Positions 13,801 to 28,800 of a stretch of 64,000 nt of DNA are shown here, piece after piece; the stretch's first letter is position 1, and each line of letters starts with the position of its first letter. The stretch is from Hippasteria phrygiana (Eukaryota > Echinodermata > Asteroidea > Valvatida > Goniasteridae): NCBI GenBank assembly GCA_037893225.1, contig JAZGUH010000056.1, positions 2,356,001 through 2,420,000 of the forward strand, given 5' to 3'. The translations under genes and the position numbers were made by a program. The notes under the pieces are model-generated. The model did not search any database. It was not told the origin of the DNA and saw only the letters and a list, made by a program, of their open reading frames with translations.

Positions 13801-16800
13801 GTGGGAAGTTTGTTTTGTTTGTTGGGGGAGATGCAGAATTAAAGAAGCAGTAACTTGAGGTTACCTTTGAAGTTTGTTTTGTTTGTTAGGGGGAGATGCA
13901 GAATTAAAGAAGCGGTAACTTGAGGTTACCTTTGAAGTTTGTTTTGTTTGTTAGGGGGAGATGCAGAATTAAAGAAGCAGTAACTTGAGGTTACCTTTGA
14001 AGTTTGTTTTGTTTGTTAGGGGGAGATGCAGAATTAAAGAAGCGGTAACTTGAGGTTACCTTTGAAGTTTGTTTTGTTTGTTAGGGGGAGATGCAGAATT
14101 AAAGAAGCAGTAACTTGAGGTTACCTTTGAAGTTTGTTTTGTTTGTTAAGGGGAGATGCAGAATTAAAGAAGCGGTAACTTGAGGTTACCTTTGAAGTTT
14201 GTTTTGTTTGTTAGGGGGAGATGCAGAATTAAAGAAGCGGTAACTTGAGGTTACCTTTGAAGTTTGTTTTGTTTGTTAGGGGGAGATGCAGAAATATAGA
14301 AGCGGTAACTTGAGGTTACCTTTGAAGTTTGTTTTGTTTGTTAGGGGGAGATGCAGAATTATAGAAGCAGTAACTTGAGGTTGGCCTTGAAGTTTATTTT
14401 GTTTGTTAGGGGGAGATGCAGAATTACAGAAGCAGTAACTTGAGGTTACCTTTGAAGTTTGTTTTGTTTGTTAGGGGGAGATGGTAAATTAAAGAAGTGG
14501 TAACTTGAGGTTATAAGGTTTTACGGCTTATAAGGTACCATGGGTTGAACCTTGAGTCACGTGTACTCCCATTGAAACGTGCATGGTTGTATTTAAGAAT
14601 TGAGCTTCCCACAGGTTGATGTATATATGCCTCTTACTTTAAGTCTGCGTCATTATGTAGATTGCGTATTGTAAAATAGAACAGGCAATTATTTCTGCCA
14701 TGAAATAACAAAAAAGTGACTTTTGAGAGTTATTTTTATTAAGTCCCTTCTAGCGCAGCATAGCCTGCTGGTGCAAAAGTCATCGCTGCGGGCAGCAAAC
14801 AAATCTGACGCCATAACACCTGGCACCTTTTGTGTCTAGCACCAGGCACAAAAGGTGCAAGGTGTTATGATGTCAGATTTGTTTGCTGCCCACAGTGATG
14901 ACTTTTATAGACAAATGGCACCGGCGGGCTATGCTGTGCTAGAGGGGACTTGATAAAAATAACTCTCAAAAGTCACTTTTTTGTTATTTCATGACTGACA
15001 TTTAACAATTGTTGACTGCTGTGATGTGGGATATGACGTTTTTAACACCCGAGGGATGCATATATAGCACCCGAGGCGAAGCCGAAGTTGCTATGCATCC
15101 CCGAGTGTGTTAAAAACGTCATGTCCCACATCACAGCAGTCAACAATTGTTTTGTTATATCGCCAAACCCAGTTTTCCAGTTCAACTTGCCTTGCTCGGT
15201 GGAAATTAACTCAAACAAATCACGCGATCAAAACAGCTGATCGTCTGCTGGTTTGCTACTTCCATTATAGTTTACTATCGTAAACAGTGTAGGTGAAAAT
15301 TGCGTTGGTACGTACCAATGATACAGCTGAATCCGCTGGCTGGCTGGGCCGGTGTATATCAAGCTTGGAGTGTGACAGTCGTTTTTATACACCGGACACG
15401 TGATCGTTCTAGGCCAATCAAAATACAGTATCCAAGACAGCGATATAACAAAATTGCATGTCTTATTTTACAATACAACAATCTACATAAAACTGCAAAA
15501 TGACGCAGACTTCTCTCAGCAATCAACATCCTCAATAATGGTAGTTTGGTTCCAAATATCAAGCTTCCCACAATGGACGACCAGGGAGTCATGGTGTATA
15601 TATACAGGGGAGGGGGCTCGGGTATGAGGCTTCACCGCCCTATTTTAAATTGCAAATGCACACACACAATTATTGTATTTTCTGTCTGAAGTGTCCCCCT
15701 AGTAAAATTGGTGCCTCCTCGGGTGCCCCTGGCAACCAGACACCAGTAATGCCACTGTTACCCTCTGTGTTTTTTCTGTGTATCTCAAAAATGTGTAGTA
15801 CATCCTGTGATGATTACCATGACAGTACTTTACATTTCTCAGAGCTTGATGAGTGCGCCAGCTCGCCGTGCCTACAGGGCAGCTCCTGTGATGACCTGAT
15901 CAATGCCTTCAGCTGTAGATGTGTCCCCGGCTATGCAGGCACCCTCTGTGATATAAGTAAATGCCCCATCTCGTAGCTAATTTGATTATTTTGTCCACAG
16001 CTGCCATTGGTTTTAAGTTGGAGCCTCAAATTGTCGCACTGCAGCCGATTTCACGAAACTCTGCGTATATAACTTACGAGAGGGCGTAGGACTTACGCCA
16101 CATAAATGTTGTGCAGCTAAGCAACATATTTAAGATGCATTTCACTGCGTAGCTGTGCAATATTTTATTTGACTTGCACATCGCAGCCAAAGCTAAATGC
16201 GGCTCTTACGATGACTGAGTATAACAATAAAAGTCATGAAACAGTTGCGGCGGTAACATTTTGAAATTTTTCACGTCCTTCGCTCTGAAAAATTGGTGGC
16301 AACTTTTGGAAATAGGCTACCTCACAGGTAAATCTGCAGCATGTGATCATTTCATTAATCTCTGAAATAATCTAGTGAATTTAATAAATAGCTTGAGCAA
16401 CTGACGGCTAGCTCTTAGATGCTCACGCTCAGCTAGTTAAGTCATCATTTTGACAACTTACGCCACTTAAAATGAATGTGCATAGGTTATAATTTGTGGC
16501 ACAAGTCACCGACTTTAATATGCACTGCGTAACTTTCATGAAATCAATTTTTAAAATGTCGCAGATGTTGCGTAACTTACAAATTATAATGTGGTGTAAC
16601 TGGAGTTACACAATTGTGCAAGGTTTCGTGAAATCAGCCACTGGTAATTTTTTTTACATATTATTTAGTTTTGTCAGTGAAACATTTTCCCTCCAACACT
16701 TAAAATATGCATTGTGCTGTAACTTAAAAGCCTGAATTGGTTTTAAGAAGTATTTAAATGAACCCTAACCCCCTAGGCATTTTTACTGGGAAGTGTCCTC

Positions 16801-19800
16801 AACCTGTCAAAATCAAACACTGTGTAGTATACCTATGGCACATTCTTTGGACTTGGACAAATTGGGGCATTGTAGCTTCATTTTAATGGTGCCAAGGCCC
16901 TTACAGTCCTGAACCCATCAAAATTCAACACAACCTGCTGTTGGAGTTTGTAAGGCTTGGGGTAGTAAGGGTTAAGGAAATACACAGAACCATGGAGGGA
17001 AAAACCCAATCTCTATGTAGGACTGGGTGGGTTTTGAATCTAGGTCAGTGAGTTGAAAGGCAATAAAAGTACCACTGTGCCAACCTATGCCATTTTGTTG
17101 TGGAATTGAGGGCTAGCGTTAATAAATAAGCTCATGTAAAATAAACCAAAAAAAAGTTTGTGGAATTAGATGTGCTAATTTAAATGAGTGATCTATCAAC
17201 TGCTGTAGGTATAGGTTGTCTATCAATGCAGCAGAATTGCTGCTACGGAACTTCGTTTTGCACACTATTCGACTGCAATTCAGGCTTTAGATCCACGCAT
17301 ATATTGTTCAAGAGAGTGCCCAGATTTTCCAATCAGCATTAAAAACCTTTCTTTACATAGCCACGTAAAAGCAGAGATGTATTCGAGTCCATCACAAGTC
17401 CCTGCAAGTCCATCACAAGTCCCTGCAAGTCCATCACAAGTCCCTGCAAGTCCATCACAAGTCCCTGCAAGTCCATCACAAGCCCTCCACTCCTAATTCC
17501 AATCGCAAGCTATTCAGATGAGCTTTGACAAAGTCATTCCTTTGTCATTGTTCAATGTTCATCCAGTTACTTGTGACCGGCTCTATGAAAGGACTTGTGA
17601 AAAGACTTGCAGGGACTCGAGTACAACTCTGCATAAAAGCAAATACATATTGTAATTATGTTTAGGGAGGACATCTTTATTAAACAAGTGGTATTGTCAG
17701 CAGTACTGCTGTGTCTCTAAGGTACTGCAAGCAGTGCTTTGCATCAGGCTTTGGATGTAAATCCCAATTTTTTTAACAATAGAATAACACGATTCAAAAA
17801 GTAAGCAGAGAACTCATAACTCTTCAATAATTAATTATTCGATGACAAAACGGACTTGTGTGTACATGTAGTTACAAATCATCAAGAATGAGTTCATACA
17901 ACCAGTACCTAAAAACAAAATAGCGGTACCGCTAGTAATACCGTCTGTAAAATAAGGACTCCTCCCTTAAACTCAATGTATCAGTGAATCATTTAGTAAC
18001 TTATTACAACCCTCAGATATCGATGAGTGCATCAGCATTCCTTGTCAAAATGGCGGCATTTGTGTCGACCAGCTTAACGGTTTCATTTGCCAGTGCTCCG
18101 GCGGGTACCAAGGAACCTTTTGTGAATCCGGTAAAAAATAAAAAAAAAGATATATCTCATAAACCTGCTGCAGATAACATCCTAACGCACATTGTACTAA
18201 ACATAATTTCATCTCGCTTTAACCTCTACAGGTCATTTGCCATTGCTTGCTGTTATACTGGATAGACTACTAACCTGTTTATTCTCTTTCATGATATGTG
18301 TTAATTTTTCTGATCATTTAGAGAGCTGGAGAAGGGCCAAGAATTCCTACCATAGATATTTTTTGGGGGGGGGGGGGGGTACGGACAAAAAAACATACAG
18401 TGTACAGGGTATCCCATCAAGGATTTCCCCACACTGTTTTGGTTCAAAAATTCACAAACATTTTGCAAAAGATGAAAGAAACTCAGTTTGCCATCACCAT
18501 GTCATTTAATTTTTCCCCAGGCCATTCTAGCATATGTGTACGAGTACCTCATACCAGGCTTGTAGTCTGGCCTGTTTTCAGTAGGTCACGTTGAGTCTAA
18601 GTTTAAATGAGCCATAAAGGTTGAGTGTGAGTCCCAGTGGAGTTGTATCTTTTTATATGACTCACTGGAATTTGAATTTTCACTTGGTGTTAAAGACTTG
18701 ACAGAATTTAAAGCTCATGAATTTGTGGAAGCCCTTTACTCTGCATGTGCATTTGGTCTTCCCAGAATATATCTTTGTATTGTGTGCTACACATGAAGAT
18801 TGCCCAATATATTAATGCTGTAATTACTACCTCGGTTACTTAACAGGGCCAGTTTTTTGGTGAAAAGACTCATTAGAAAGCTTGTAACTATTCTGATGCT
18901 AACAAATTAGCAATTCAATTTGAGAATTTGCCAGAGTTGTAATCAAGTCAATCACAAGTTGCTTCACAAGTTGCTTCACAAGTTGCTTCACAAGTCGCTT
19001 CACAAGTCGCTTCACAAGTCGCTTCACAAGTCGCTTCACAAGTCGCTTCACAAGTCGCTTCACAAGTCGCTTCACAAGTCGCTTCACAAGTCGCTTCACA
19101 AGTCGCTTCACAAGTCGCTTCACAAGTCGCTTCACAAGTCGCTTCACAAGCCATGTATAAACAAAAGCATTCCTTTGTCATTGTTTATTCCATGTACCTT
19201 GTGAGCCGACTTGTGATTAACTTGTGATTAACTTGTGATCTGCCTTTTGATCTGACTTGTGATTGACTTATTTTTTGTTATTTTTTTTAAAAATTTAATT
19301 CTTTCTGGTAATGAAACCAAGGATTCCTCAAAAGTGCCCTAGGCACTGTAGCTCGAAAGCTTGAAGAAACCTGCAGAGAGAAGACAATGAGAAGAAGTTA
19401 CAGGTTTAGAGGCGGGAGGAAAACCCCAGAAGAATACTCTGGGGAAAACCCACGGAATCAGGTAGGGACTGAAAACCCAATCCATGTGGACCAGGGCAGG
19501 AATCGAACCCCGGCCACAGTGGTGAAAGGCGGGGACAGTAACCACTGCGCCAACCTGACTCCCCAACTTACGATTGACTTGATTACAACTCTGGAAATTT
19601 GCGGGGTGCTATGCCCAAAAAGCAAGGAAACAGCATCTTTAAGTATAGCAAGATTTGTTTTTAGTGTTTTAGAATATTGGACATTTTGCTGTCGAGTTTG
19701 AGTCGAGACTTGAGCCATTTCTTAAATCTTACCTCAGGCTTTGGCTTTGGCTTCGGCTTCATCTCCAGCTATATCTCCAGCTATTTACCCCAGCTCCATC

Positions 19801-22800
19801 TGAAGCCTTGAATACTTGAACAAAATGAACAGGCTCTGGCTATGGCTTCAAATAAGACTTGGATGTACCTCTAGAAAAATAATGCATCTCAGATCTAGCA
19901 ACGTGTTATGAACTTAGGGAACCCTTAGCCAAAGCCTAGGTTTGAGAAATGGCTGAAGCCATGATTCATATAACTCATGTACTAACCTGACACCTTAACT
20001 TTCACTTCTCACTGTTTGTCAGTCTAATTGTCTCTTTGTATGCTTGTCCATTTTTGAATGCTACCATTTGTTTTAGGTAGTTTATTGGTGAGTCAGTTAA
20101 TTGTTTGTTGGATTGCTTGTCAGTTGTTTGGTTGTCTAGTATAGTTGGTTGGTGTGATGATTTTTTTGTTTATGTTTTTGACTACCTATTCACTTGTTTG
20201 TTATTTGTTTTGTTGGTGTTTGAGTATTGGAGGATTTGGTTTTGTCTGTATTCTGTGTGGTAAATTCAAGTCTGGACATGGCGCTTACTAACAATAAGAT
20301 AAATTGAATAAATATGAATGTGCTCAAAGTTACAATTAAAACGATGGCTTTTCACTATTTTCTTATGACTTGGATGACAGATTGAGCTCCAAATTGTACA
20401 GGTTTATTATGAACACTGCCTACAGCCCGCTTTGGCCAGTGCTATACAGGGCAGCCCCAAAAAATATACAGAAAGGCATACTTCCACTACCTTTAGAGTC
20501 AAACCACCTGTACCGATGGATGGAGAATTTTTCTAGAAGAAAAATGATACTAAGACCTCCCAATTCGGTCCAGTAGTTTTTGCTCCAGAGCCTATTTTGT
20601 GAAGCAAAGTCGGGTCACTTGGCCATTTGTTCCATGCAGAAAAGAGCATAATGATAGCACACAAGTATAACAAAAATATCCAACTTCATTATTAAACTTA
20701 ACAGAAACCCTCGCACACATCTTTCATATGGGTATTATTACTTAACAATTAATCCCTCTGTCCAATTAAGTCAAATTCGTGGGCGTGGTATACCTCAGGA
20801 GCAAATGACGCCCAACTTTGTTTCACAAAATAGGTTCTAGAACAAAAACTACTATCTTGGTATCATTTTTTCTTTTTAATAACAAAACTACCCATCCATC
20901 GGTATAGGTTGTTTTGAGTCTCAGGGTAGTGGAAGTAGGCCGTTCTGTTTTTTTTTTTGGGGGGGGGGGGGGGCCCACCCTGTATAGGGATGTGCATCCA
21001 AACCGTGTACCCAAGTACACGATTGCTAATGTCAGGAACCGGTTAAAAAATTTAGTACCCGTAACCGAATTAACGTATTACTGAGGAATTTCTCAGACAA
21101 TGAAAGAGAACGTTTTTGAATATCATTTATGGGCAATTTACACCATAAAGCTATAGAGCTCACACACTTGCACACTTGGAATGCAGTACCGGCAGAATTA
21201 TTAAAATCGGGGCATTTAAATAAAAGTTATGATAATTGTAGTTTTCTTAGATGATCCAGCACTATTGTAGAAATCAAGCGATAAAGTTTGTCCTTCATTT
21301 CCGCACCGCTTTATTTCCGCAACGGCTCACGATTAGGGGGTAGCATTGGTATCTCCTAAAAGTGTGTTTCATTGGTTTAATTTGTAGAATATATCAGTCA
21401 GATCGGCCAATCAATGAAGAGTTTAGATCACAAGCTTTAAATTGAAGTTTGTTAAGTTCAGGAATCGAATAGTTAATGAATCTTATGAAGAAAACTAAAC
21501 ACAAATTCTGGTGATTATCAGTTACCTTACTAGAATCTTTTTAAAACATTTTATTGTACTAAAAAAACAAACAAAACCACCAAAAACATAGTATGATTTT
21601 ATTTTACATAAATTAGCATTTTAAGCAATAAAATAAAAATCAAAACGGAGGAATGCTCAAAACGGAGGAATGCGACTTCCGACTGGTCCCTTGTAAGAAT
21701 GGCACAAATGCTCCCTAACTCGGGTCTTGATATTTTTCCTCTCGTTTACAGATATTGATGAATGTGCAAGCGGGCCATGCGTTACTGGTCAGTGTACTGA
21801 TGGCATCAATAGGTTCACCTGCTCCTGTCCTATCGGCTATGCTGGGACCCGATGCGAATTCAGTAAGTAACTCCTGATGTGTTGCTTCAGTACTTTGCAA
21901 TTGAAAGTTAACACTGTAAATGGAAATGGACATTTTTGTGAAAAGAATTCACATTCACATTCACATTTCATATAACTTTTCCCCCTGTGAATTCAAATGG
22001 GAAATTATTTTCCCACTTTTGTGAAAAGGTGTGAAAATGTTTTCCCACTTTTGTGGAAAGGCGTGAAAATGTTTTCCCACTTCTGTGAAAAGGCGCGAAA
22101 ATGTTTTCCCACTTTGGGAATTTTTTTTCACATTTTGTGAAATGAAAATGAATTCCCTGGGAAGAGAAAAGGTGTGAAGAGAAATTCCCATTTTTAGGTT
22201 AACTTTCAATTGCAATGTACTGTATATTTTTTTTTTAAATCCTGGTCTTTTGCATACCAAGATTTCATTTATTTTGCACTGAATACGGCCCAGATTTAAG
22301 AAAATCTGGATCTCTGTTGCTTCTGCACCAATTCCAACGAGCAAAAGAAGGGGAATGTAGTCTTGTCACAGGATAATAAAACAAATGTTGCACTAGATAT
22401 TGCATTTGTTTCAAATCCATGTGTGTTTAGGCCATTAAGGAATCATTTAATCTACCTAACCAGTCGTTCGGTTGAATGTTGGTCACTTTTGGCACCTAGC
22501 CAATTCTGCACCCACCAACTTGGTACCTAGCCAGTACCTAGCCAGTACCTAGCCAGTACCTAGCCAGCACCTAGCCAGTACCTAGCCAGTACCTAGCCAG
22601 TACCTAGCCAGTACCTAGCCAGTACCTAGCCAGTACCTAGCCAGTACCTAACAAACTGATATTGAGTTGGTCGGGTGCCGAGTTGGCAAGATGCCAAGTT
22701 GGTGGGTGCCGAGTTGGCAAGATGCCAAGTTGGTGGGTGCCGAGTTGGCAAGATGCCAAGTTGGTGGGTGCCGAGTAGGCAAGGTGCCGAGTAGGCAAGG

Positions 22801-25800
22801 TGCCGAGTAGGCAAGGTGCTGAAGTGACCAGATTTCATTCAGTTTAGTGATATTAATTGTTCCCTGTTGCTGGTTTAGGGTTCATCCATTAATCCTGCAG
22901 AAAATTCAACCTTTAGATATGAGAAAGCTGAAACCCGAATATAAAGTTGGGTTTTCAAAGAAAACTGGCAGGAGCAGGATTTAAACCTGCAAGTTGCAAC
23001 CTCTGGAATACCGGTGCTCTACCAACTTGAGCTATCTTGCCCTTCGTTAGCGGTTTCCCAAATTGTCGGTGTCTTTTTTGATCACGCTCCAACTTGGGAA
23101 ACGATAAACCTGGGAAACGACATTGTGGGGATCACTCAATGAGGATAAGGGGTGAGATTTGTCAGGATTTTTCCTGATTTCAGGATTTTTTTCAGGTTTT
23201 TTGGTCACATTTTTTACTGATTTCGAATTTTTTAAAAGAATCTCTTTTGATCTCTGGAATTCGAGAGGTATAACCCTAAAGGTGTTTTTACCTGTGAAAG
23301 TGGATATAGACCAATAGAAACAGGTATTTTAAGGGGTGCCTTTAGGCAAATACAAACCATAGACCCTAAGTTGCTCTGGGGTCCTCGGTGACCCCCCCCA
23401 AAAAAAAAAAAACACTGCAGATTTTGTGAATTTTTTGTTTTCAGCCAATCTCACCCCTGGAGGATACGACTTTTTAACTTAATATCAGCAAACAAACCAC
23501 AAAATAATTATGTAGCAAGTTTCCCTTGTGGTTTGTTTCACGATATATATAAAGTTGGATTGTTATTTCAAAGAGAAATCTGAACATGTGCAATTTCCTC
23601 GTAATCACAATGCAGTCAGTAATCTTCTGAACAATGTTTGGAGTATGACACCTCATGCTAAAACCAGTCACTTCCTGCCAAAAATCTCAATTTGTTTTGG
23701 TCTTTTTTCCCCAGACCATTAAGAAGAGTTCAAGAGCTTTAAAATGAACCCTCACCTACAATCCTGGACAAAACTCGTTGGGAACACCCCCCCCCCCCCC
23801 CCCCCCCCCACCCCCAATCATTGTTTGTTCGGTGTGGTTAAAAGTCGACAATTGAGGAAATTCGTGCGCAGAAAAAATTGTTATTGGCGCCAAATTCCCT
23901 AACAACGGACATCAACACTGGCCGGGGGAAGGGGGGTGGTGGTCTACTGTTGAGGTGTCCCAAGAGTTTTGTCCAAGATTGTAGGTCTATATGTGACGTA
24001 TTTCTGACATTATGAAATTTTGACAGGGAATCGGAAGAAAACACATTTTCGCTTTTTATCAATTTAAAAATGTTGATGCCATTCCTTAACCCTAACCCCC
24101 CTAGACCCTTTTTGCTAGGAATCATCCTCAATCCTCCAAAATATTCCTGTGCTTTAAACACCGTTCATCCTCAATCCTCCAAAATCCTCCGCTTGAAACA
24201 CCATTCATCCTCAATAATCCAAAGTCCTCTTTTTCTTGAAATGCCATTCATCCTCAATCCTCCAAAATCATCCTCGCTTGAAAAAAAATTCATCCTCAAT
24301 CCTCCAAAATCCTCCAAAACTGCAAGGAGGATTTTGGAGGATTGAGGTGGGTTATGGTTAAATGTGGGAACAGCCTTGGTTTGGCATGGGCCAGCACATG
24401 TGTTTACAACTACAGATGAAGCATGAGCTGCTGAGGCAGGTGTTGCATTACCCTATCCATAATTTTGGTACCCCTCTTTTTTTTCTCAGATGTACAGGAG
24501 TGTGTGAGTGACCCGTGCCAGAATGGAGGTACCTGTGTTGATGGAGTCAACTCCTATTCCTGTTCCTGTTTCTTGGGCTGGATGGGAACAAACTGCGAAC
24601 TCTGTAAGTCAAATGTTCATAAAGAATGAGGAATGGAGAACATCAGAATATTGGGGTAATAATATCAGTTATCCCACGAGCGCCGAGTGGAACACGGAAT
24701 AATGTAGTCCGTCCGTGTCCCATGTTCCACGAGCGCTCGTGGGATAACGAATTTATTTATTTTCAAGCAAACTTGACGCGCTGTAAAGATAGAACACGCA
24801 CGGCGCTGTGCGCGAAACCAGAACGTACCACGTACACGCACGCATCAATAACAGTCAGAAGATTTGGCGATTTTATTTGCTGATGAGTAATTACAATTAC
24901 TTATATTTTCCTAACTCAAGTTAATAACAAGACAATGCAATGAGGATTAAATAATATTAATGAAATAAGTTAATATACTGAAATTCAACATAACCACATT
25001 TTCAACTGGAACTTTGTTGATAGACCCATTGGTCTCCATTATTATTATTATTGTCAATAATAATGGAGATCAATGGACAGACCTCTTTACGTACGCCATT
25101 CTGAAAACAGGAAAAACAGGAGCTATCCGGAAAACGTAACAAGTGTGCGCCGAAACAGACGTGACGAGCCACATGGGACGCAAATGCGCAGCTTTTGAAT
25201 TACTAATGGTTTGTGCAGCACTGCGTTTTGCGTATCGCGCAATTCGTGGAATTAGAACAGCGCAATTCGGAGTGTGTATATGGGCCGTGTGATAGCCTAT
25301 AGGTTATTATCACACTCTCAGCTGCCACGGATCGACCAATCAGGATCGAGGATTCAAGTTTGCTTAAAGATAATATTATAAAGAGATAAATGTGTAATGG
25401 CCCAGTGTTTACCATGTCATGAATGGCCAAGGAGGGGAATTGCTGCTTAAACCCATTCATAAAGATGACGGCTATAGCTGCGGTTTGAAACAAAATACCT
25501 GGCTGGTTGACATCTATACCAGCATTCTTCTGCGTATTCATTCCATTGTTCGCCTATTGTGTGTGTTACGCTTGGCTGCACAAAACCGTCTGGCATACCG
25601 GCGCCCCATTATATAAGCTGTATTCAAGGGGTTAATGGACCAAGGTAGCTGGGTCTATAGGTCTGAAAATTGGGATAATTTCTCAGGAATCTTTTGAAGA
25701 AGTATCCTCTATTTAGATCTGGTCCCAGGAAAAATGTAAGGGTACGTGGTAGGGTTGGCAATTCAAAATGTCGCCAACCCTACCACTTGATCATAACCCT

Positions 25801-28800
25801 CTACCAAGAGTAGTATTCAGCCTTGTATTGGGTGATTTTAGTAAAGAAAAAAGGTTCCATTGAAGCAGATTCAACTAGGTAGGAGGTAATATTGTCAAAC
25901 CACAAGGGAAAATGACAAGGTAATTTAATTGAAATTTCAAAGTGAACAAAGAAAACTGGCAGTAGCGGGATTTGAACCTGCAACCTCCGGAGCACCGGTA
26001 CAGTGTTCCGGAGGTTTCGGTGCGAAATTCAAGCCCTGCTTATTCATTTATTCTCTTTTGCTGCCCTTTCCCGACGTAATATTTGTAGCACTGTATGCTC
26101 AGTGCTTTCCGAGAGCCTGTGAACAAATTCACAGGCTTACTCGGGTGGGATTCGAACCCACGACTTCCTGCCCGAGTAAGCCTGTGAGCATACAGTGCTT
26201 CATATATTACATCGGGAAAGGGCAACAAAGAACAAATCTCTGTTCTAATTTACATCATCATCCCCGACGCAAATTGCATCTTCACATTCATTTATTCTCT
26301 TTGGTTCCGATAGCTGTGGATGACTGCCTGTCTGCTCCCTGCCAGAACGGTGGTTCGTGCAGGGACAATCACCAATCATACACTTGCAACTGCATTGCAG
26401 GCTTCAGTGGTGTCAACTGTGAAATTAGTAAGTCTTGTCGTTTAACTAAACACCTCACTTTAAAAAGTATCGCAACACTTGAATCAGACCCCATCATTTG
26501 AAAATTATAGCTGCGTAATAAAAATGATTGTCCCAAGCATTTTGACACCACATGTTGTGATCTGACATCAATTACCGGAGTAATGATCATTTGAATGATC
26601 AAAGGTCGAAGTTCAAAGTGACAGTTAAGCCTATTCAGCCGAGTACTGCCTTGATTCTTGGCGGAGAGCCAATACTGTACCTCCTTTCAAAAGCGCTGCA
26701 TTAAGTGTCATTTTTGAAATTCGACGTTTGATCATTCAAATGATCATTACTCCGGTAATTGATGTCGGATCATAACATGTGAGGTGTCAAAATGCTCGGG
26801 ACAAAACTGGGAATTCAAAGGGACCATTCATTTTTATTACACAGTTATGTTTTTCAAATGATGGGGTCTGATTCAAGTGTTTCGATACTTTTTGTGAGGT
26901 GTTTATATTCATGGCATCAGTATTGTAGTTAAGTTCATTTGGCACGACAGGCTTTCAAGTATTTCTACTTTTCCTACTTTTTCCTACTTTTTTTTTACTG
27001 TGCTCCTTCTTTTCCTACTTTTTTCTTGAAATTCCTATTTTCTCCTACTTGTTCGTCCCACAATTCCAAAAAAATGAAATCTCATTGAATATTTTTCCTA
27101 AACAGTGTTACACACTGTCGTACTATCATATGAAAATCACACAATGAAGGGCTTGGGTGCAGGAGTACTGCAACTTTACTTCCAAGAGCTTAGTTGAGGA
27201 TGGAGCACAAGTGTTGCGAGCACAGAACATGCCAAATGAGGCTTGTGATGCTGTGGACATGGGTGAGTTTTAATGAAAACTGCTCCTGAAAGCCCACAAA
27301 AGTCCTACTTTATTCCTGATGTTTTTTCCTCCAAAGTCGTCCTACCTTTGTCCTGTTTCTTTGAAAATTTTGATCCTACTATTCTCCTACTTTTTCACCT
27401 GGGTCTGCTTGAAAGCCAGGTACAAGTATGAGTGCTTTTGCCTTGAATTTGAGTGTGAGTAAAACTGGCTTTGTGATTCCAAATGTCTTTTTTTCTTCAG
27501 AAGTACTAGTCCAAGTACGAGTAAAATTTACAACCTTACACATGCGTTGTAGTATGGTAAAGCTTCATTTTTGTCTTGAGTTTTTTGAGTCGTGTACATT
27601 TGCTGCTTTGAACTAAACCTAAATTCACTTTGTGTCCTCAGATAACAATGAGTGCATCAGCCTTCCATGTTTAAACAGTGGTACTTGCCTAGATGGCATC
27701 AACTTATTTAGGTGCGAGTGCCTAAGTGGCTGGACTGGACTACGCTGTGAATTAGGTAGGTGCCTCCCCCCCAAGCCCCCTCCCCACCCTCCCTCCCCAC
27801 TAGTCTTCCTCAGACCTTCACAAATGTTCACAATCTGCGTCTTGATACTAGCTTTACAAGATGACATCGGAAGATGGAATTTTACAAGGATGATGTAAAT
27901 TTGATTGAGATTTTTTTCTCTACTTGTGTTTAATAGCACCAGTTGTATACCGAGTGTTTTCCAAAAACTGGGGGGGGGGGGGGAATTCACAGGGTTATTC
28001 TAGAGATCCACACCGGCAAGGTTGTTGATCAAGTGGTTAGGATGGCTGCATTAACAAGCAAGAGGTCATGGGTTCGAGTCCTGCCTAAGTATTAAGGCTG
28101 TGGATTTTTAGTGCTATATACCATGCTGAGAAGGGCAAAACAAAATCTTGTTTAACTTTACAAGATGAGTTGAAAATTTAGTATTGTTTTTGGATGGAAA
28201 TGTTTAGTCTGTGGAGTTTTTGATCAGTTTTTGATTTATCCGGATTGTTCCTGATTTCAGGATTTTTGGTGAGAAGTGTTCTAGATTTCCGGAAGATATG
28301 TTGGTCCTGAAATTGTTTTTATCATTCCAAAATGACCTCTGCAACCTAAAACCGTCTCCTTTTCATTCTGAAGACCCTTTTTTTTGCAATTTTGAACCGT
28401 ATCTTTGGTAGAAAATTTTCCATACAAATTAAAAATGCCTCTGAATTCTTGGTGGAGATTTCATTTTCCTCAAATCTCACCCCTATTTTGATATTCCCTG
28501 TTTTATTCTTTCCTGTTTATAGTGTTATTCTGGTGGGAGTGCCAATCACCTCAGAAAAACCAAGATTTTCTCTGTTTCTTTGTTTGGTCAATTAACTATT
28601 TGCCTTATGATGTTAAGGCTGTGTGCATTATTCTTATGATAATTTCCAGTTTCTTTTCTGTCCGATCTTAGACGTGAACGAATGCATGAGCAGCCCGTGC
28701 CTCAATAATGGTTCCTGTATCAACGAAATCAACAGCTATCGCTGCAACTGTCTGTCTGGCTGGGAGGGGCCTCGCTGTAATGTTGGTGAGTTTATCACAC

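Noticed and set aside
13807..14514. A CRISPR-like array
   Set aside because: Units are contiguous with no variable spacers, in an animal intron; it is a minisatellite.
18899..19204. Open frames of repeated KRLV, CEAT and HKSL residues on both strands
   Set aside because: They are produced by the 12-bp minisatellite, which has no stop in several frames; no start context or splice context supports coding.
25929..26501. A 190-residue open frame containing the exon 12 EGF
   Set aside because: Its first two thirds are translated SINE sequence; the EGF part begins at a normal acceptor at 26314.
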